Positions 46,707-55,596 are shown, counted from the first letter of the stretch. The stretch is DNA of 61,178 nt from Nocardia cerradoensis NBRC 101014 (GCF_000308535.1 NZ_BAFW01000161.1:1-61178), one strand, 5' to 3'. The notes: generated by a model from the sequence alone, not told the origin. Made by a program: numbers and translations.

Positions 46707-47530
46707 CAGCTCAGCCGTTCGTGATCGACGATGGGCGACTGTGTGGAGGTCACCCGAATATCGTTGTGAATGCGCAGTTTCGGCGCGTGCTCGCGCACGA
46801 TGTCCTCCAGATCGCTGCGCTGCTGTTCGCTGCCGACCTCTCCGCACAGCACCACCACGGTGCCGCGGATGGTCACTTGCACGCCGAGTTCGGCGGTGCG
46901 CGGGTCCTCCGCGAACGCCCGCCGCAGATTCGCGACCAGATATTGCGGCAACACCTCGTCGCCCGAGTCCTGAGCCATGACCTCACCTCCGATTCCGAGA
47001 TCCTCGATCAGCGCCAGAAACGCCCGCGCGTACGGCGAGACCGCGGTTTCGTCCCGGGCACGCCGCCAGTCGACCTGCTCCCGCAGATCCCGGGCGATCG
47101 CCAGCAGCCGGGTGAAATCGAGCCGGTGCGGGTCGAGGACCATCAATTTGTCCACCATCAGATCGGTGCCGCTGAGCACCGGAGCCGCCGCCGGGCCTAT
47201 CCGCATCCAGGTGGCGCGGCCCAGCAGATCGTCGTCGACGTTGCGGTAATTGGGCCGGAAGATCAAGTCCACCAGCGTATTTCCGTCGTATACCTTGGTC
47301 AGCCAGTCCTCGGGCGGGTCGACCGCGTGCAGCCCGGACGCGGTCAGGATGTCGCGAGCGCGGAAGGCGTCGGCCGGTTTGACGTAGATGTCGACGTCGT
47401 GGTCGCTCGCGGGACCCCCGCGGGCGTACACCGCACAACCGCCGCCGACCGCGAAGTCGATCTCATGGGCCAGCAGCGCGTTCACCACTTTGGTGAGCGT
47501 GTGCAGCAACTGCTCTATCGAGGCAGTCAT
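46706..47530 (-). CDS. Nucleotidyltransferase fused to a BON domain
   Basis: A 274-residue fusion. Residues ~1-180 are a minimal nucleotidyltransferase-like fold: FAVGGGCAVYARGGPASDHDVDIYV gives G-G-x~12-D-x-D with both metal Asps. Residues ~200-274 are a BON domain (LVANLRRAFAEDPRTAELGVQVTIRGTVVVLCGEVGS ... VREHAPKLRIHNDI), normally a membrane- or lipid-binding module. The pairing is unusual. It lies 32 bp after the helical-protein gene and overlaps the phosphoesterase. Confidence 0.83.
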   Translation of the reverse strand: MTASIEQLLHTLTKVVNALLAHEIDFAVGGGCAVYARGGPASDHDVDIYVKPADAFRARDILTASGLHAVDPPEDWLTKVYDGNTLVDLIFRPNYRNVDDDLLGRATWMRIGPAAAPVLSGTDLMVDKLMVLDPHRLDFTRLLAIARDLREQVDWRRARDETAVSPYARAFLALIEDLGIGGEVMAQDSGDEVLPQYLVANLRRAFAEDPRTAELGVQVTIRGTVVVLCGEVGSEQQRSDLEDIVREHAPKLRIHNDIRVTSTQSPIVDHERLS

Positions 47531-47562
47531 AGCGGGCGCATACCCGCCGTCGGCAGCGGTAT

Positions 47563-48051
47563 TCACGGCGTCGCGACGGCCTGCGGAGCGGTCTCCTTGA
47601 TCTTGGCATTGGCCCAGCGCATCTGCCGCAACGTCTCCGGATGGCAGTCGGTGGCCAGGTCCAGCAGTTCGCTGTCTCTCGCCGCCTGCGCCGCCTGGGC
47701 CAGGATTTCCCAGTTCACCGACACCACCGCGGCGTGGCTGTGCAGCGTGCGCAGATCGCGCAGCAACAGCAGCGCGGGCGCGTGCCGCCGGCCGACCAGG
47801 GTGCCGAGCGTCCGGCGCGCCGATTCCACCGGTCCGGCGGCCGACAGCGGCGACGCGTCCAGGCGCAGGCCGCGCCGTTCTCCCGTCCGGGCCAGTTTGC
47901 GGCGATGCTCGTCGGTCCAGACCAGCAGATCGCGGCAGACGTGGTGGACCTCGTGGTCGGTACGGTGACGATCGGCGGTGCGGATCAGCAGTTTGCCGAG
48001 ATGGGTGTCGCTGCGATGTATTTCGGCGAGCATGGCGTCCAGGTCGTTCAT
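47563..48051 (-). CDS. Helical protein in the molybdoenzyme operon, unknown
   Basis: 162 residues, almost all helix by pattern, rich in His, Asp and Glu (RTDHEVHHVCRDLLVWTDEHRRKL; LHSHAAVVSVNWEIL; DLATDCHPETLRQMRW). A four-helix bundle with a possible metal site, ferritin- or hemerythrin-like, is imaginable, but no family was recognised. The ATG overlaps the molybdoenzyme stop by 4 nt, so the two are coupled. Confidence 0.75.
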   Translation of the reverse strand: MNDLDAMLAEIHRSDTHLGKLLIRTADRHRTDHEVHHVCRDLLVWTDEHRRKLARTGERRGLRLDASPLSAAGPVESARRTLGTLVGRRHAPALLLLRDLRTLHSHAAVVSVNWEILAQAAQAARDSELLDLATDCHPETLRQMRWANAKIKETAPQAVATP

Positions 48052-50474
48052 CGCGCACTCCGCTCCAGTTCGACCGCCGCTGTGGTGGTTCGCTCCGATC
48101 GCCGGCCGGGGCGCACGCGTTCCAGTGCGGCCGCACCGGATTTGAACAGCGGCTGTTTGGACACCGGATCCCATTCGGTGGGGGTGAGTTCGTTGGCGGC
48201 GGTGCCGTCCTTCCCGGCGGGGCGATCGCCGGCCGCGGTGTCCCAGTAGCCGTAGTGGAACGGGAGAAAGACCACGCCGGGGCGGATGTCGCCGGTGCGC
48301 AGCCGGGCCGTCACCCGCCCGCGCGGGGTGCGCACGCGCACCAGGTCGCCGTCGTCCCACCCTTCGCGCCGGGCGTCCTCGGCGGCCATCTCCACCCACA
48401 CCTCCGGTGCGGCGGCCTGCAGTTGCGGGGCGCGGCCGGTTTTGGTGCGGGTGTGGAAGTGGTAGAGCGTGCGACCGGTGATCAGCGCATACGGATAGTC
48501 CTCGCTCGGCGACTCGTGCCGCGGAAGAAACTCCGCCGCCTTGATGATCGCGCGGCCCTCGGGGTTGAGCGCGCGATATTCGGTCGGTTCCAGCGGCGCT
48601 CCGGTGATCAGATCACGACCGTAGGTTTCGCAATCCTGCGGCGCCGCACGGAATTTCGCATCGGCGTACAAGCGCTCGGTGCCCTCCGGATGCTCCTCGG
48701 TGCACGGCCACTGAATGCCGCCCAGCGCGCGAAGTTTCGCGTAGGTCATGGCCGAGTAGTCGCACAGTCGTCCCGCACTGCACCGCTTCCACTGCTCGAA
48801 GACCTCTTCCGGCGTCCGCCACGGCAGCAGCGGTGCGCCGTCGGCGTCGCGCAGGTCCAGGCGGCGGGCGTAGTCGAGGAAGATGTCCAGATCCGGCCGG
48901 GCGGCGCCGGGTGGCTCGACCGCCTTCTCCGACAGATGCACGGTGCGGTCGGCGTTGGTGAAGGTGCCGGTCTTCTCGCCCCAGGTCGCCGCGGGCAGTA
49001 CCACATCCGCCAATCGCGCCGTCTCGGACAGGAAGATGTCCTGCACGACGAGAAACAGCCGCCGCTGCGACAGCAGGGCGCGCACACGCGCGAGTTCGGG
49101 CAGCGACACTGCCGGGTTGGTGCCGTTGACGTACAGGAAGCGGATCGACCCGTCCTCGACGAAGCGCAGGATCTGCATCAGATGCGTCGGCGCGCTGAAG
49201 TGCGGTATGCGTTCCGGATCCACATTCCACAGCCGTGCCAGTTCTTCGACGTGAGAATCGTTGGCCCAGTTGCGGAATCCCGGCAGATCGCCGTTGGCGC
49301 CGCATTCGCGGGTGTTCTGCGCGGTGGGCTGGCCGTTCATCTGCAGGACGCCGCAGCCGGGGCGGCCCAGCATGCCGCGAATCAGATGAATGTTGTTGAC
49401 CTGCACCGCCGCCGCGGTGGCCTGGTGGGATTGGTAGAAGCCCTGCAGCACCGTCGACAGCACCCGCTCGCCGGTGCCGATCACCCTCGCCGCGGCCCGC
49501 AGATCGGCCGCCGGCACGTCGCAGATCTCCGCCGCGCGTTCGGGCGTGCAGCCGGCGACCTGTGTGCGCAATTCGTCGAAGCCGACGGTGTGCGCGTCGA
49601 TGTAGTCGCGATCGATCCACTCGTTGCGGATCAGCTCGTGCAACAGCGCGTTCATGACCATCACATTGGTGCCCGGGCGCGGCGCCAGATGGATGCTTGC
49701 CGCGCGGGCGACCTGCGTGGTGCGCGGATCGACACAGACGAGGGCGGGCGGATTCGGGCCGCGCAGACGATCGAGCATGCGCGACCACAGCACGGTCTGG
49801 GTTTCGGCGACGTTGTGGCCGTAGAGCGCGATCACGTCGGCGTGGTCGACATCGGCGTAGCTGCCGGGCTGCCCGTCGGATCCGAACGACTCCTTCAGCG
49901 CCTCACCGGCGGTGGCGGTGCACAGCCGGGTGTTGCCGTCGAGATGATCGGTGCCGATGCCGCCGCGGGCCAGAACGGTGAGCGCGTAGTACTCCTCGAG
50001 GAACAGTTGTCCGGTGGTGTAGAAGCCGATCGATCCCGGCCCGCGCTCACCCAGCAGGTCGCGGGTCCGCTCGGCCACCATCGACATCGCTGTGTCCCAA
50101 TCGGTTTCGACCAGTTTGCCGCGGCGGCGCACCAGCGGGGCCCTCAGCCGGTCGGCAGAATTGCTGGCCTGCCAGCCGAACAGGTCCTTCGGCCCCAGCC
50201 GCCCGCGGTTGACCCGGTCCCCGGCGCGACCGCGCACCCCCACGATGCGGCCCTCGTGCACGGCGATATCCATCGCGTCACCGTTGGAATGCAGCACCGA
50301 GGCGGTCGGCACCCAGCGTTCCACCATGTCCTCGCGCACACCTTCGGCCAGGAACATGTCCACGCGTTCCGGCCACCGTTCCCCGGGACCGTACGGGGTG
50401 CGCGTCCCCCACGGGTGCGCGATGCGGTCGTGTTCGTTCGCCCCGGCCGTCTGTGCACCGGATCGGATATGCAT
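48048..50474 (-). CDS. Molybdopterin oxidoreductase (DMSO-reductase family) without the N-terminal Fe-S cysteines
   Basis: An 808-residue protein like assimilatory nitrate reductase/formate dehydrogenase catalytic subunits. The N-terminal 4Fe-4S site that should read C-x2-C-x3-C reads S59-x2-H62-x3-D66, and no cysteine occurs before C185. C185 in NTRLCTATAG aligns with the Mo ligand region. MGD-binding segments (LVCVDPRTTQVARAASIHL, YVNGTNPAVSLPE, VLPAATWGEKTGTFTNADR) and a C-terminal molydopterin-binding domain (LITGRTLYHFHTRTKTGR) are intact. No Tat signal, so it is cytoplasmic. ATG with GAGG 5 nt upstream. The electron route is unclear. From memory, similar cysteine-less forms occur in other actinobacteria. 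Confidence 0.88.
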   Translation of the reverse strand: MHIRSGAQTAGANEHDRIAHPWGTRTPYGPGERWPERVDMFLAEGVREDMVERWVPTASVLHSNGDAMDIAVHEGRIVGVRGRAGDRVNRGRLGPKDLFGWQASNSADRLRAPLVRRRGKLVETDWDTAMSMVAERTRDLLGERGPGSIGFYTTGQLFLEEYYALTVLARGGIGTDHLDGNTRLCTATAGEALKESFGSDGQPGSYADVDHADVIALYGHNVAETQTVLWSRMLDRLRGPNPPALVCVDPRTTQVARAASIHLAPRPGTNVMVMNALLHELIRNEWIDRDYIDAHTVGFDELRTQVAGCTPERAAEICDVPAADLRAAARVIGTGERVLSTVLQGFYQSHQATAAAVQVNNIHLIRGMLGRPGCGVLQMNGQPTAQNTRECGANGDLPGFRNWANDSHVEELARLWNVDPERIPHFSAPTHLMQILRFVEDGSIRFLYVNGTNPAVSLPELARVRALLSQRRLFLVVQDIFLSETARLADVVLPAATWGEKTGTFTNADRTVHLSEKAVEPPGAARPDLDIFLDYARRLDLRDADGAPLLPWRTPEEVFEQWKRCSAGRLCDYSAMTYAKLRALGGIQWPCTEEHPEGTERLYADAKFRAAPQDCETYGRDLITGAPLEPTEYRALNPEGRAIIKAAEFLPRHESPSEDYPYALITGRTLYHFHTRTKTGRAPQLQAAAPEVWVEMAAEDARREGWDDGDLVRVRTPRGRVTARLRTGDIRPGVVFLPFHYGYWDTAAGDRPAGKDGTAANELTPTEWDPVSKQPLFKSGAAALERVRPGRRSERTTTAAVELERSAR

Positions 50475-50650
50475 GGTCACCTCGGAGACGAAGAGTGGCG
50501 GATGGCGCGGACCCGGTCCTGGCGACCGCCCGGTCTGTGTCCGCGATACCCGCGCCGACCGGGTTGTAACGGGTTCGCGCTGTTCGCGGCGGTCCGGTGC
50601 GGCTACCGTCGAAGTCACGGGCGAATCTTCGGCATTCGAAGGGAGCAGCG

Positions 50651-51175
50651 ATGGCCACCGCATCTGTATCTCGGCATCGGGCGCGGGTTTCCCCGGTGCA
50701 GGCCGCGGCCTATGTGGTCGGGGCGGCGTTCCTGGTGGTCGGGGTGCTCGGGTTCATCCCGGGCGTGACCACGAACTACGACATGCTCACCTGGACCGGG
50801 CACCATTCCGGCGCCGAACTGTTCGGCGTGTTCCAGGTCTCGGCGCTGCACAACATCGTGCATCTGGTGTTCGGTGTCGCGGGTCTGGCGATGGGCCGCA
50901 CGACGATGACCGCGCGGACCTATCTCATCGCCGGTGGTGTCGTCTACCTCGCGCTCTGGGTGTACGGCCTGGTCGTGGACAAGGAGTCGAGCGCGAACGT
51001 CATTCCGGTCAACACCGCGGACAACTGGCTGCATCTGGGCCTCGGCGCGGCGATGCTGCTGCTCGGGCTGTTCCTCGGTCCGGCCGGCGACCGTCCCATC
51101 CTGTTCGAGGGTTCGCCGCAGCCGGGACGGCCGGAGTCCGCTCCGCCCGGGACCGGCCACGGGCGCACCGATTGA
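50651..51175 (+). CDS. DUF4383 membrane protein
   Basis: 174 residues, four TM helices, with the family core LGFIPGVTTNYDMLTWTGHHSGAELFGVFQVSALHNIVHLVFGVAGL. The cytosolic C terminus is Pro/Gly-rich. The function of DUF4383 is unknown; members often accompany stress genes. It is divergent from the molybdoenzyme operon and converges on the SDR gene (8 bp between stop codons). Confidence 0.9.
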   Translation: MATASVSRHRARVSPVQAAAYVVGAAFLVVGVLGFIPGVTTNYDMLTWTGHHSGAELFGVFQVSALHNIVHLVFGVAGLAMGRTTMTARTYLIAGGVVYLALWVYGLVVDKESSANVIPVNTADNWLHLGLGAAMLLLGLFLGPAGDRPILFEGSPQPGRPESAPPGTGHGRTD

Positions 51176-51183
51176 CGGGCCGA

Positions 51184-52023
51184 TCAGAGAATCGGCCGGC
51201 CGCCGGTGACGGCGAGCCGCGCACCGGAGATGTAGCTGCCGTCGTCGGAGGCCAGCAGCACATAGGAGGCGGCCAGCTCGGCGGGCTGTCCGGCCCGTCC
51301 GAGCGGGACGTCGTCGCCGAAGTTGCGGACCTTCTCCACCGGCATGGTGGACGGGATCAGCGGCGTCCAGATCGGGCCAGGCGCGACGCTGTTGACGCGA
51401 ATCCCCTTCTCGCCCAGCAGCTGTGCGAGGCTGGCGCAGAAGTTGGCGATGGCCGCCTTGGTGGCCGCGTAGGGCGCCAGCGTCGGTGAGGGCATATCCG
51501 AGTTCACCGAGGAGCTTCCGATGATGGAGCCGCCCGCCGGCATATGCGGGACGGCCGCCTTCACCAGATGGAACAGCGCGCCGACGTTGAGCTTGAACGT
51601 GTAATCCCATTCGTCGCCGGAGATCTCGTCGAGGCTTTCGTGCGTCATCTGATAGGCGGCGTTGCTGACCAGCACATCGATTTTTCCGAATTCCGTTGCG
51701 GCGCGGTCGATGACGGCCTTGCAGTGTTCGGGATCGGACAGGTCGCCCGGCACCGCGACCGCCTTGCGCCCGGCCTGCTCCACCAGCGCGACGACCTGTT
51801 GCGCGTCGTCGTGCTCGTCGAGGTAGGAGATCAGCACATCGGCGCCCTCGCGCGCAAAGGCGATGGCCACGGCGCGCCCGATTCCGCTGTCGGCGCCGGT
51901 GATCACCGCCGCCTTCCCGGTGAGTTTGCCCGACCCCCGATAGCTGTCCTCCCCGCAGTCCGGTTGCGGGGTCATCCGCTGCTGCACCCCGGGGACCTGT
52001 TGCTGCTGCTCCGGAAAACCCAT
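51184..52023 (-). CDS. SDR family oxidoreductase (YghA/general-stress type)
   Basis: 279 residues. The Gln/Pro-rich N terminus (PEQQQQVPGVQQRMTPQPD) precedes a classical SDR fold: cofactor motif AVITGADSGIGRAVAIAF, NAAY, catalytic Ser in GSSSVNS and Y-x3-K in YAATKAA. This N-terminal extension is typical of the YghA/glucose-dehydrogenase-like stress SDRs. The substrate is unknown. Confidence 0.92.
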   Translation of the reverse strand: MGFPEQQQQVPGVQQRMTPQPDCGEDSYRGSGKLTGKAAVITGADSGIGRAVAIAFAREGADVLISYLDEHDDAQQVVALVEQAGRKAVAVPGDLSDPEHCKAVIDRAATEFGKIDVLVSNAAYQMTHESLDEISGDEWDYTFKLNVGALFHLVKAAVPHMPAGGSIIGSSSVNSDMPSPTLAPYAATKAAIANFCASLAQLLGEKGIRVNSVAPGPIWTPLIPSTMPVEKVRNFGDDVPLGRAGQPAELAASYVLLASDDGSYISGARLAVTGGRPIL

Positions 52024-52135
52024 CGCGATCTCCTGTCGACGTGGCGGCGGTGGAAGGTCCCCACGTTCGCGTGCAGCCCGGGGAGCCTCAGCACTCGCGC
52101 TACCCGCACCCGCTACGGGCAAACCAGCGCCGCGC

Positions 52136-52684
52136 TCAGGGGGCGATCAGCCGCCGGGCCGCGAGGACGGTGGCGGCGCGGCGGTCCTCGGCGTCGTCGT
52201 CGTGCAGCGCGTGCACCGCGGAGGTGCGGGCGAGATCGGTCAGCAGGGTCAGCAGGGTCAGCGGTTGAAAGGTGCCGGTGATCAGCCCGGCGCGCTGACC
52301 GCGACGGATCTCGGCGATCTTGGGTGCGACCGCGCGCCGGATCGCCTCGTCGGCACCCGGGATCTGGGTGCGCTCGATCTCCGCCCACGCCTGCAGACGG
52401 GCGTTGTCGGGATTTCGCAGATAGTGATCGAAGAGCCTGCCGACGTAGGACGGCAGATCGTCCGCGTCCAGCGCGGTCGCGGCGGTGGTCTCGGTAGCCC
52501 ATTGCTCGGTCACCGCCGCGTAGAGGTCGTCCTTGCCGGAGAAGTAGGCGTAGAGGCGATCCTTGCTGGCATGGGCCGCCTCCGCGATCCGGTTGATCCG
52601 GGCCCCGGCGATGCCGTAGCGGGCGAACTCCGCCTTGGCCGCGGCGAGGATTCGCTCCCTGGTGGCATGGCCTGCTGCGCGCAT
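52136..52684 (-). CDS. TetR family regulator of the divergent DUF4334-ADH operon
   Basis: 182 residues. The HTH is in the stretch TRERILAAAKAEFARYGIAGARINRIAEAAHASKDRLYAYFSGKDDLYAAV (residues ~8-55). On the minus strand TAGGAT (52692-52697) lies exactly 7 nt before the ATG, a leaderless layout. The two palindromes in the 82-bp divergent gap are its likely operators. Confidence 0.9.
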   Translation of the reverse strand: MRAAGHATRERILAAAKAEFARYGIAGARINRIAEAAHASKDRLYAYFSGKDDLYAAVTEQWATETTAATALDADDLPSYVGRLFDHYLRNPDNARLQAWAEIERTQIPGADEAIRRAVAPKIAEIRRGQRAGLITGTFQPLTLLTLLTDLARTSAVHALHDDDAEDRRAATVLAARRLIAP

Positions 52685-52702
52685 GCCGCGGATCCTATCT
52701 TG

Positions 52703-52720
52703 CCGAACCAGCCGGTTCGG
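52703..52720. promoter_or_regulatory. Operator 1 (18-bp dyad)
   Basis: CCGAACCAGCCGGTTCGG. It overlaps the spacer of a candidate forward promoter (TTGCCG 52700-52705, TAGTTT 52724-52729). Confidence 0.8.
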
Positions 52721-52725
52721 GTGTA

Positions 52726-52753
52726 GTTTCCCGAACCAGCTGGTTCGGGAAAC
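52726..52753. promoter_or_regulatory. Operator 2 (28-bp perfect palindrome)
   Basis: GTTTCCCGAACCAG followed directly by CTGGTTCGGGAAAC. Its core is the same CCGAACCAGCyGGTTCGG as operator 1; the centres are 28 bp apart, close to a whole number of helical turns. Confidence 0.85.
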
Positions 52754-52766
52754 TGTGGAGGATGCG

Positions 52767-53234
52767 ATGACCGGGACAACCGAACGCTGGCGCGAGCTGG
52801 CGGCGCAATCGAGCGGAGTATCGACGGACGAGTTGGACCGGCTGTGGGCCGAACTCGCGGTCGTGCGCGCCGAGGACATCCTCGGCGAATGGAAGGGCGC
52901 CGCCTTCCGGACCGGCCACCCGCTGTGCCGCGCACTGGACAAGAGCGGCTGGTACGGCAAGACCTTCCATTCGACGATGGATGCGAAACCGCTGATCTGC
53001 CGCGCCGAGGACGGCACGCTGTACTCCGATGTCGAACTGGGCGGCGGCGAGGCCACGCTGTGGAACATCGAATTCCGTGGCGAGGTCACCGCGACCATGG
53101 TCTACGACGGCCGCGCGGTGTTCGACCACTTCAAGCGCCTCGACGAGAACACGCTGATGGGCATCATGAACGGACGACCCGAACTGGTGCTGGCCGGCGG
53201 CGAATACTTCTACTTCCTGCTCGAGCGGGTCTGA
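52767..53234 (+). CDS. GXWXG/DUF4334 domain protein
   Basis: 155 residues. The GXWXG motif is seen as ILGEWKGAAFRTGHPL near residue 36. DUF4334 features follow (WYGKTFHSTMDAKPLICRAEDGTLYSD, VTATMVYDGRAVFDHFKRLDENTLMGIMNG). The family is small, lipocalin-like and of unknown function. ATG at 52767 has GGAGG 5 nt upstream. 3 nt before the alcohol dehydrogenase, under the TetR palindromes. Confidence 0.88.
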   Translation: MTGTTERWRELAAQSSGVSTDELDRLWAELAVVRAEDILGEWKGAAFRTGHPLCRALDKSGWYGKTFHSTMDAKPLICRAEDGTLYSDVELGGGEATLWNIEFRGEVTATMVYDGRAVFDHFKRLDENTLMGIMNGRPELVLAGGEYFYFLLERV

Positions 53235-53237
53235 GCC

Positions 53238-54326
53238 GTGCCGGTGACCACTGCCGCGCTGTCGCGCGATCCGCGGGCCGCCTTCAGCCTGGAATCCGTC
53301 ACGATCGACGAGCCGCGCGCCGACGAGATCCTGGTCCGGATCGAGGCGTCGGGAATCTGTCACACCGATCTGGTCTCCCGCGCCGCCGGCGCCGCCGACC
53401 GCCCGATCCTGCTCGGCCACGAGGGCGCGGGTGTGGTGGCGGCGGTCGGCGCCGAGGTGGCGGGCGTGCGGCCCGGCGACCGGGTCGTGCTGACGTTCCG
53501 GCACTGCGGCAGCTGCCGCAACTGCCGGCTCGGCCGCCTGCCGTACTGCGCTCGATCCACGGCGTTGAATCAGTTCGGCGGCCGTGCCGATCGCTCGCCC
53601 CGCATCACCGTCGACGGCACGCGCGTGCGCGACGGGTTCTTCGGGCAGTCGAGTTTCGCCGGATACGCGCTGAGCACCGCGGACAATACGATCGTCGTCC
53701 CGGGCGGTACCGATCTCGCCGTCGCCGCCGCGCTGGGCTGCGGCTTCCAGACCGGCGCCGGCGCGATCCTGAATGTGCTCGCCCCGGAACCGGATTCGCA
53801 GCTCGTGATCTACGGCGCGGGTGCGGTCGGTATGGCCGGGCTGCTGGCCGCGCGCACACGTCCCGGCACCACGGTGCTGGTGGTCGAACCGTCCGCCGAT
53901 CGCCGTGCGCTGGCCCTCGAACTCGGCGCGGCCGCCGCCCTGGCCCCGGGCGACGAGACCGCCGCGACCATAGACGAACTCACCGGCGGCGGCGCCACCC
54001 ACGCCCTCGACACCACCGGTCGTCCCGACGTGCTCGCGGCGGCGGTGGCGGGGCTGGCCACCGGCGGCGCGGTGGCGGTGGTCGGCCTCGGCATCGGCGT
54101 CCCGCAGCTCGATATGCGCGATATCGTGTTGGGCGGCAAGACCATTCACGGCTGCCTGGAGGGCGACGCCGTGCCGCGGCGATTCATCCCGCACCTGCTC
54201 GAGCTCTACACCGCCGGGCGGCTGCCACTCGACCGGCTGGTCCGGTCCTACCCGTACACCGAGATCGGCGCCGCCCTGGCCGACCACCACGCGGGACGTG
54301 TCGTCAAACCCGTTCTGACCTGGTGA
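53238..54326 (+). CDS. Zinc-dependent alcohol dehydrogenase (MDR)
   Basis: 362 residues. Catalytic zinc ligands are C (GICHTDL) and H-E (LGHEGAG). The four structural-zinc cysteines are in HCGSCRNCRLGRLPYC. The NAD motif is IYGAGAVGMAGLLAA near 190. It resembles aryl-alcohol/benzyl-alcohol dehydrogenases that oxidise primary alcohols. GTG start. It forms an operon with the DUF4334 gene. Confidence 0.93.
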   Translation: MPVTTAALSRDPRAAFSLESVTIDEPRADEILVRIEASGICHTDLVSRAAGAADRPILLGHEGAGVVAAVGAEVAGVRPGDRVVLTFRHCGSCRNCRLGRLPYCARSTALNQFGGRADRSPRITVDGTRVRDGFFGQSSFAGYALSTADNTIVVPGGTDLAVAAALGCGFQTGAGAILNVLAPEPDSQLVIYGAGAVGMAGLLAARTRPGTTVLVVEPSADRRALALELGAAAALAPGDETAATIDELTGGGATHALDTTGRPDVLAAAVAGLATGGAVAVVGLGIGVPQLDMRDIVLGGKTIHGCLEGDAVPRRFIPHLLELYTAGRLPLDRLVRSYPYTEIGAALADHHAGRVVKPVLTW

Positions 54327-54468
54327 CCGCGGCCGACGCCGCGTTTCGCCGGAAACGTCGCGGGTAGCTCGGCGAGTAGATGCCGGCCCACCCGCGACGA
54401 AGGGACTGTTCATTCCGCCTCTCGGATATCGCGCACGAGCGGCGCGACGACTGACCACGACGTGGCCG

Positions 54469-55527
54469 GTGCTCGCCTGCACTCGTTCCGGGCGCGAACG
54501 TGAGGCACTGATCCAGGCCGCGAAGATGGCCGGGGCCGCCGTCGCGGCCTGGACCATCGCCCGCGCGGCGATCCCGGCGCCGCAGTCGTTCATGGCCCCC
54601 TACGCGGCGGTCTTCCTGATGACGACCACGGTGTACCGCTCGCTCACCGGCGCCGCGCAGCAGACCTGCGCACTGCTGGCCGGACTGGCGGTCGCCTACC
54701 TCACCACCCTCGTCTTCCGGCAGCCGATGCTGACGCTCGGTGTCGCGGTATTCGCGGGAATGATTGTGGGGCAATGGCATCGGTTCGGCACCAGCGGCAT
54801 CTGGACCGGGGTGACCGCACTGCTGATGGTCTGTTACGGCACCGCGCAGAATCTGACCTATCTGGCGTATTGGATGGCCGAAATCCTGCTGGGGTCGGCC
54901 ATCGGGGTCGCGGTCAACATGATCGTGCTGCCGCCCATGCATCTGCGCCGGACCCGCGAGGCCGTCGACGCCCTCGCCGGAGAACTGCGCGAACTGCTGG
55001 CCTCGATCGCCGCGGGCCTGACCGAGCACGTCGATCTCCCGACCGCGGCGCACTGGCAGCATCAGGCGCGGCTGCTCGATGCGACCGTGCGGCGCGCCGA
55101 CGACGCGCTCGGACAGGGCCGCGAGAGCCTGCGCTGGAATCCGCGCTGGCTGGTCCGCCGTCGACGCGACTGGCATCCAGCGGTCTCCGAATCCCCGTTC
55201 CGGACGCTGAGCGAGGTCTCCGAACAGGTCAAGCGATTGACCGAGGCGGTGGCGACCGGCGCCGAATACGACGAATTCGGCGAGGTGTTCGCCCCCCGGC
55301 TCGCCCACCTGGTCACGATACTGGCCGACGCCGTCGCCTGCCTCGACGCCACCCACGCCCATCCCGCGCGATTGGACGCCTACCTCGACGAACTGCGCAC
55401 AGCGCACGCCGATACCGCGGCCGCCGTGCGGGATCTGTCCGAGCGGCACATCCCCGGTCACGCCCAGCAGGCCGCACTGCTCGCGGTGGTCCGCTCGATG
55501 TACGCACTCGACGCCGGGACCGAGTGA
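54469..55527 (+). CDS. FUSC/ArAE family membrane protein
   Basis: 352 residues. Six TM helices in the first ~160 residues (APYAAVFLMTTTVYRSLTGAAQQTCALLAGLAVAYL is typical FUSC), then a long helical cytoplasmic domain. The family exports aromatic acids or fusaric acid. The start is uncertain: GTG at 54469 is used, but the frame is open further upstream with no better start codon. Nothing else was seen in 54327-54468. Confidence 0.82.
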   Translation: MLACTRSGREREALIQAAKMAGAAVAAWTIARAAIPAPQSFMAPYAAVFLMTTTVYRSLTGAAQQTCALLAGLAVAYLTTLVFRQPMLTLGVAVFAGMIVGQWHRFGTSGIWTGVTALLMVCYGTAQNLTYLAYWMAEILLGSAIGVAVNMIVLPPMHLRRTREAVDALAGELRELLASIAAGLTEHVDLPTAAHWQHQARLLDATVRRADDALGQGRESLRWNPRWLVRRRRDWHPAVSESPFRTLSEVSEQVKRLTEAVATGAEYDEFGEVFAPRLAHLVTILADAVACLDATHAHPARLDAYLDELRTAHADTAAAVRDLSERHIPGHAQQAALLAVVRSMYALDAGTE

Positions 55528-55596
55528 TCCGTGTACGAGCGCGCGGTGCGGGTATGGCGTCAGCGTTGCCCACCGAGACCACGAGGAGGTCGCAGC

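Noticed and set aside
43929..46724. Plus-strand frame of about 930 residues
   Set aside because: Mostly antisense to the ANL-like and phosphoesterase genes. Only its 45586-45899 segment may be a remnant.
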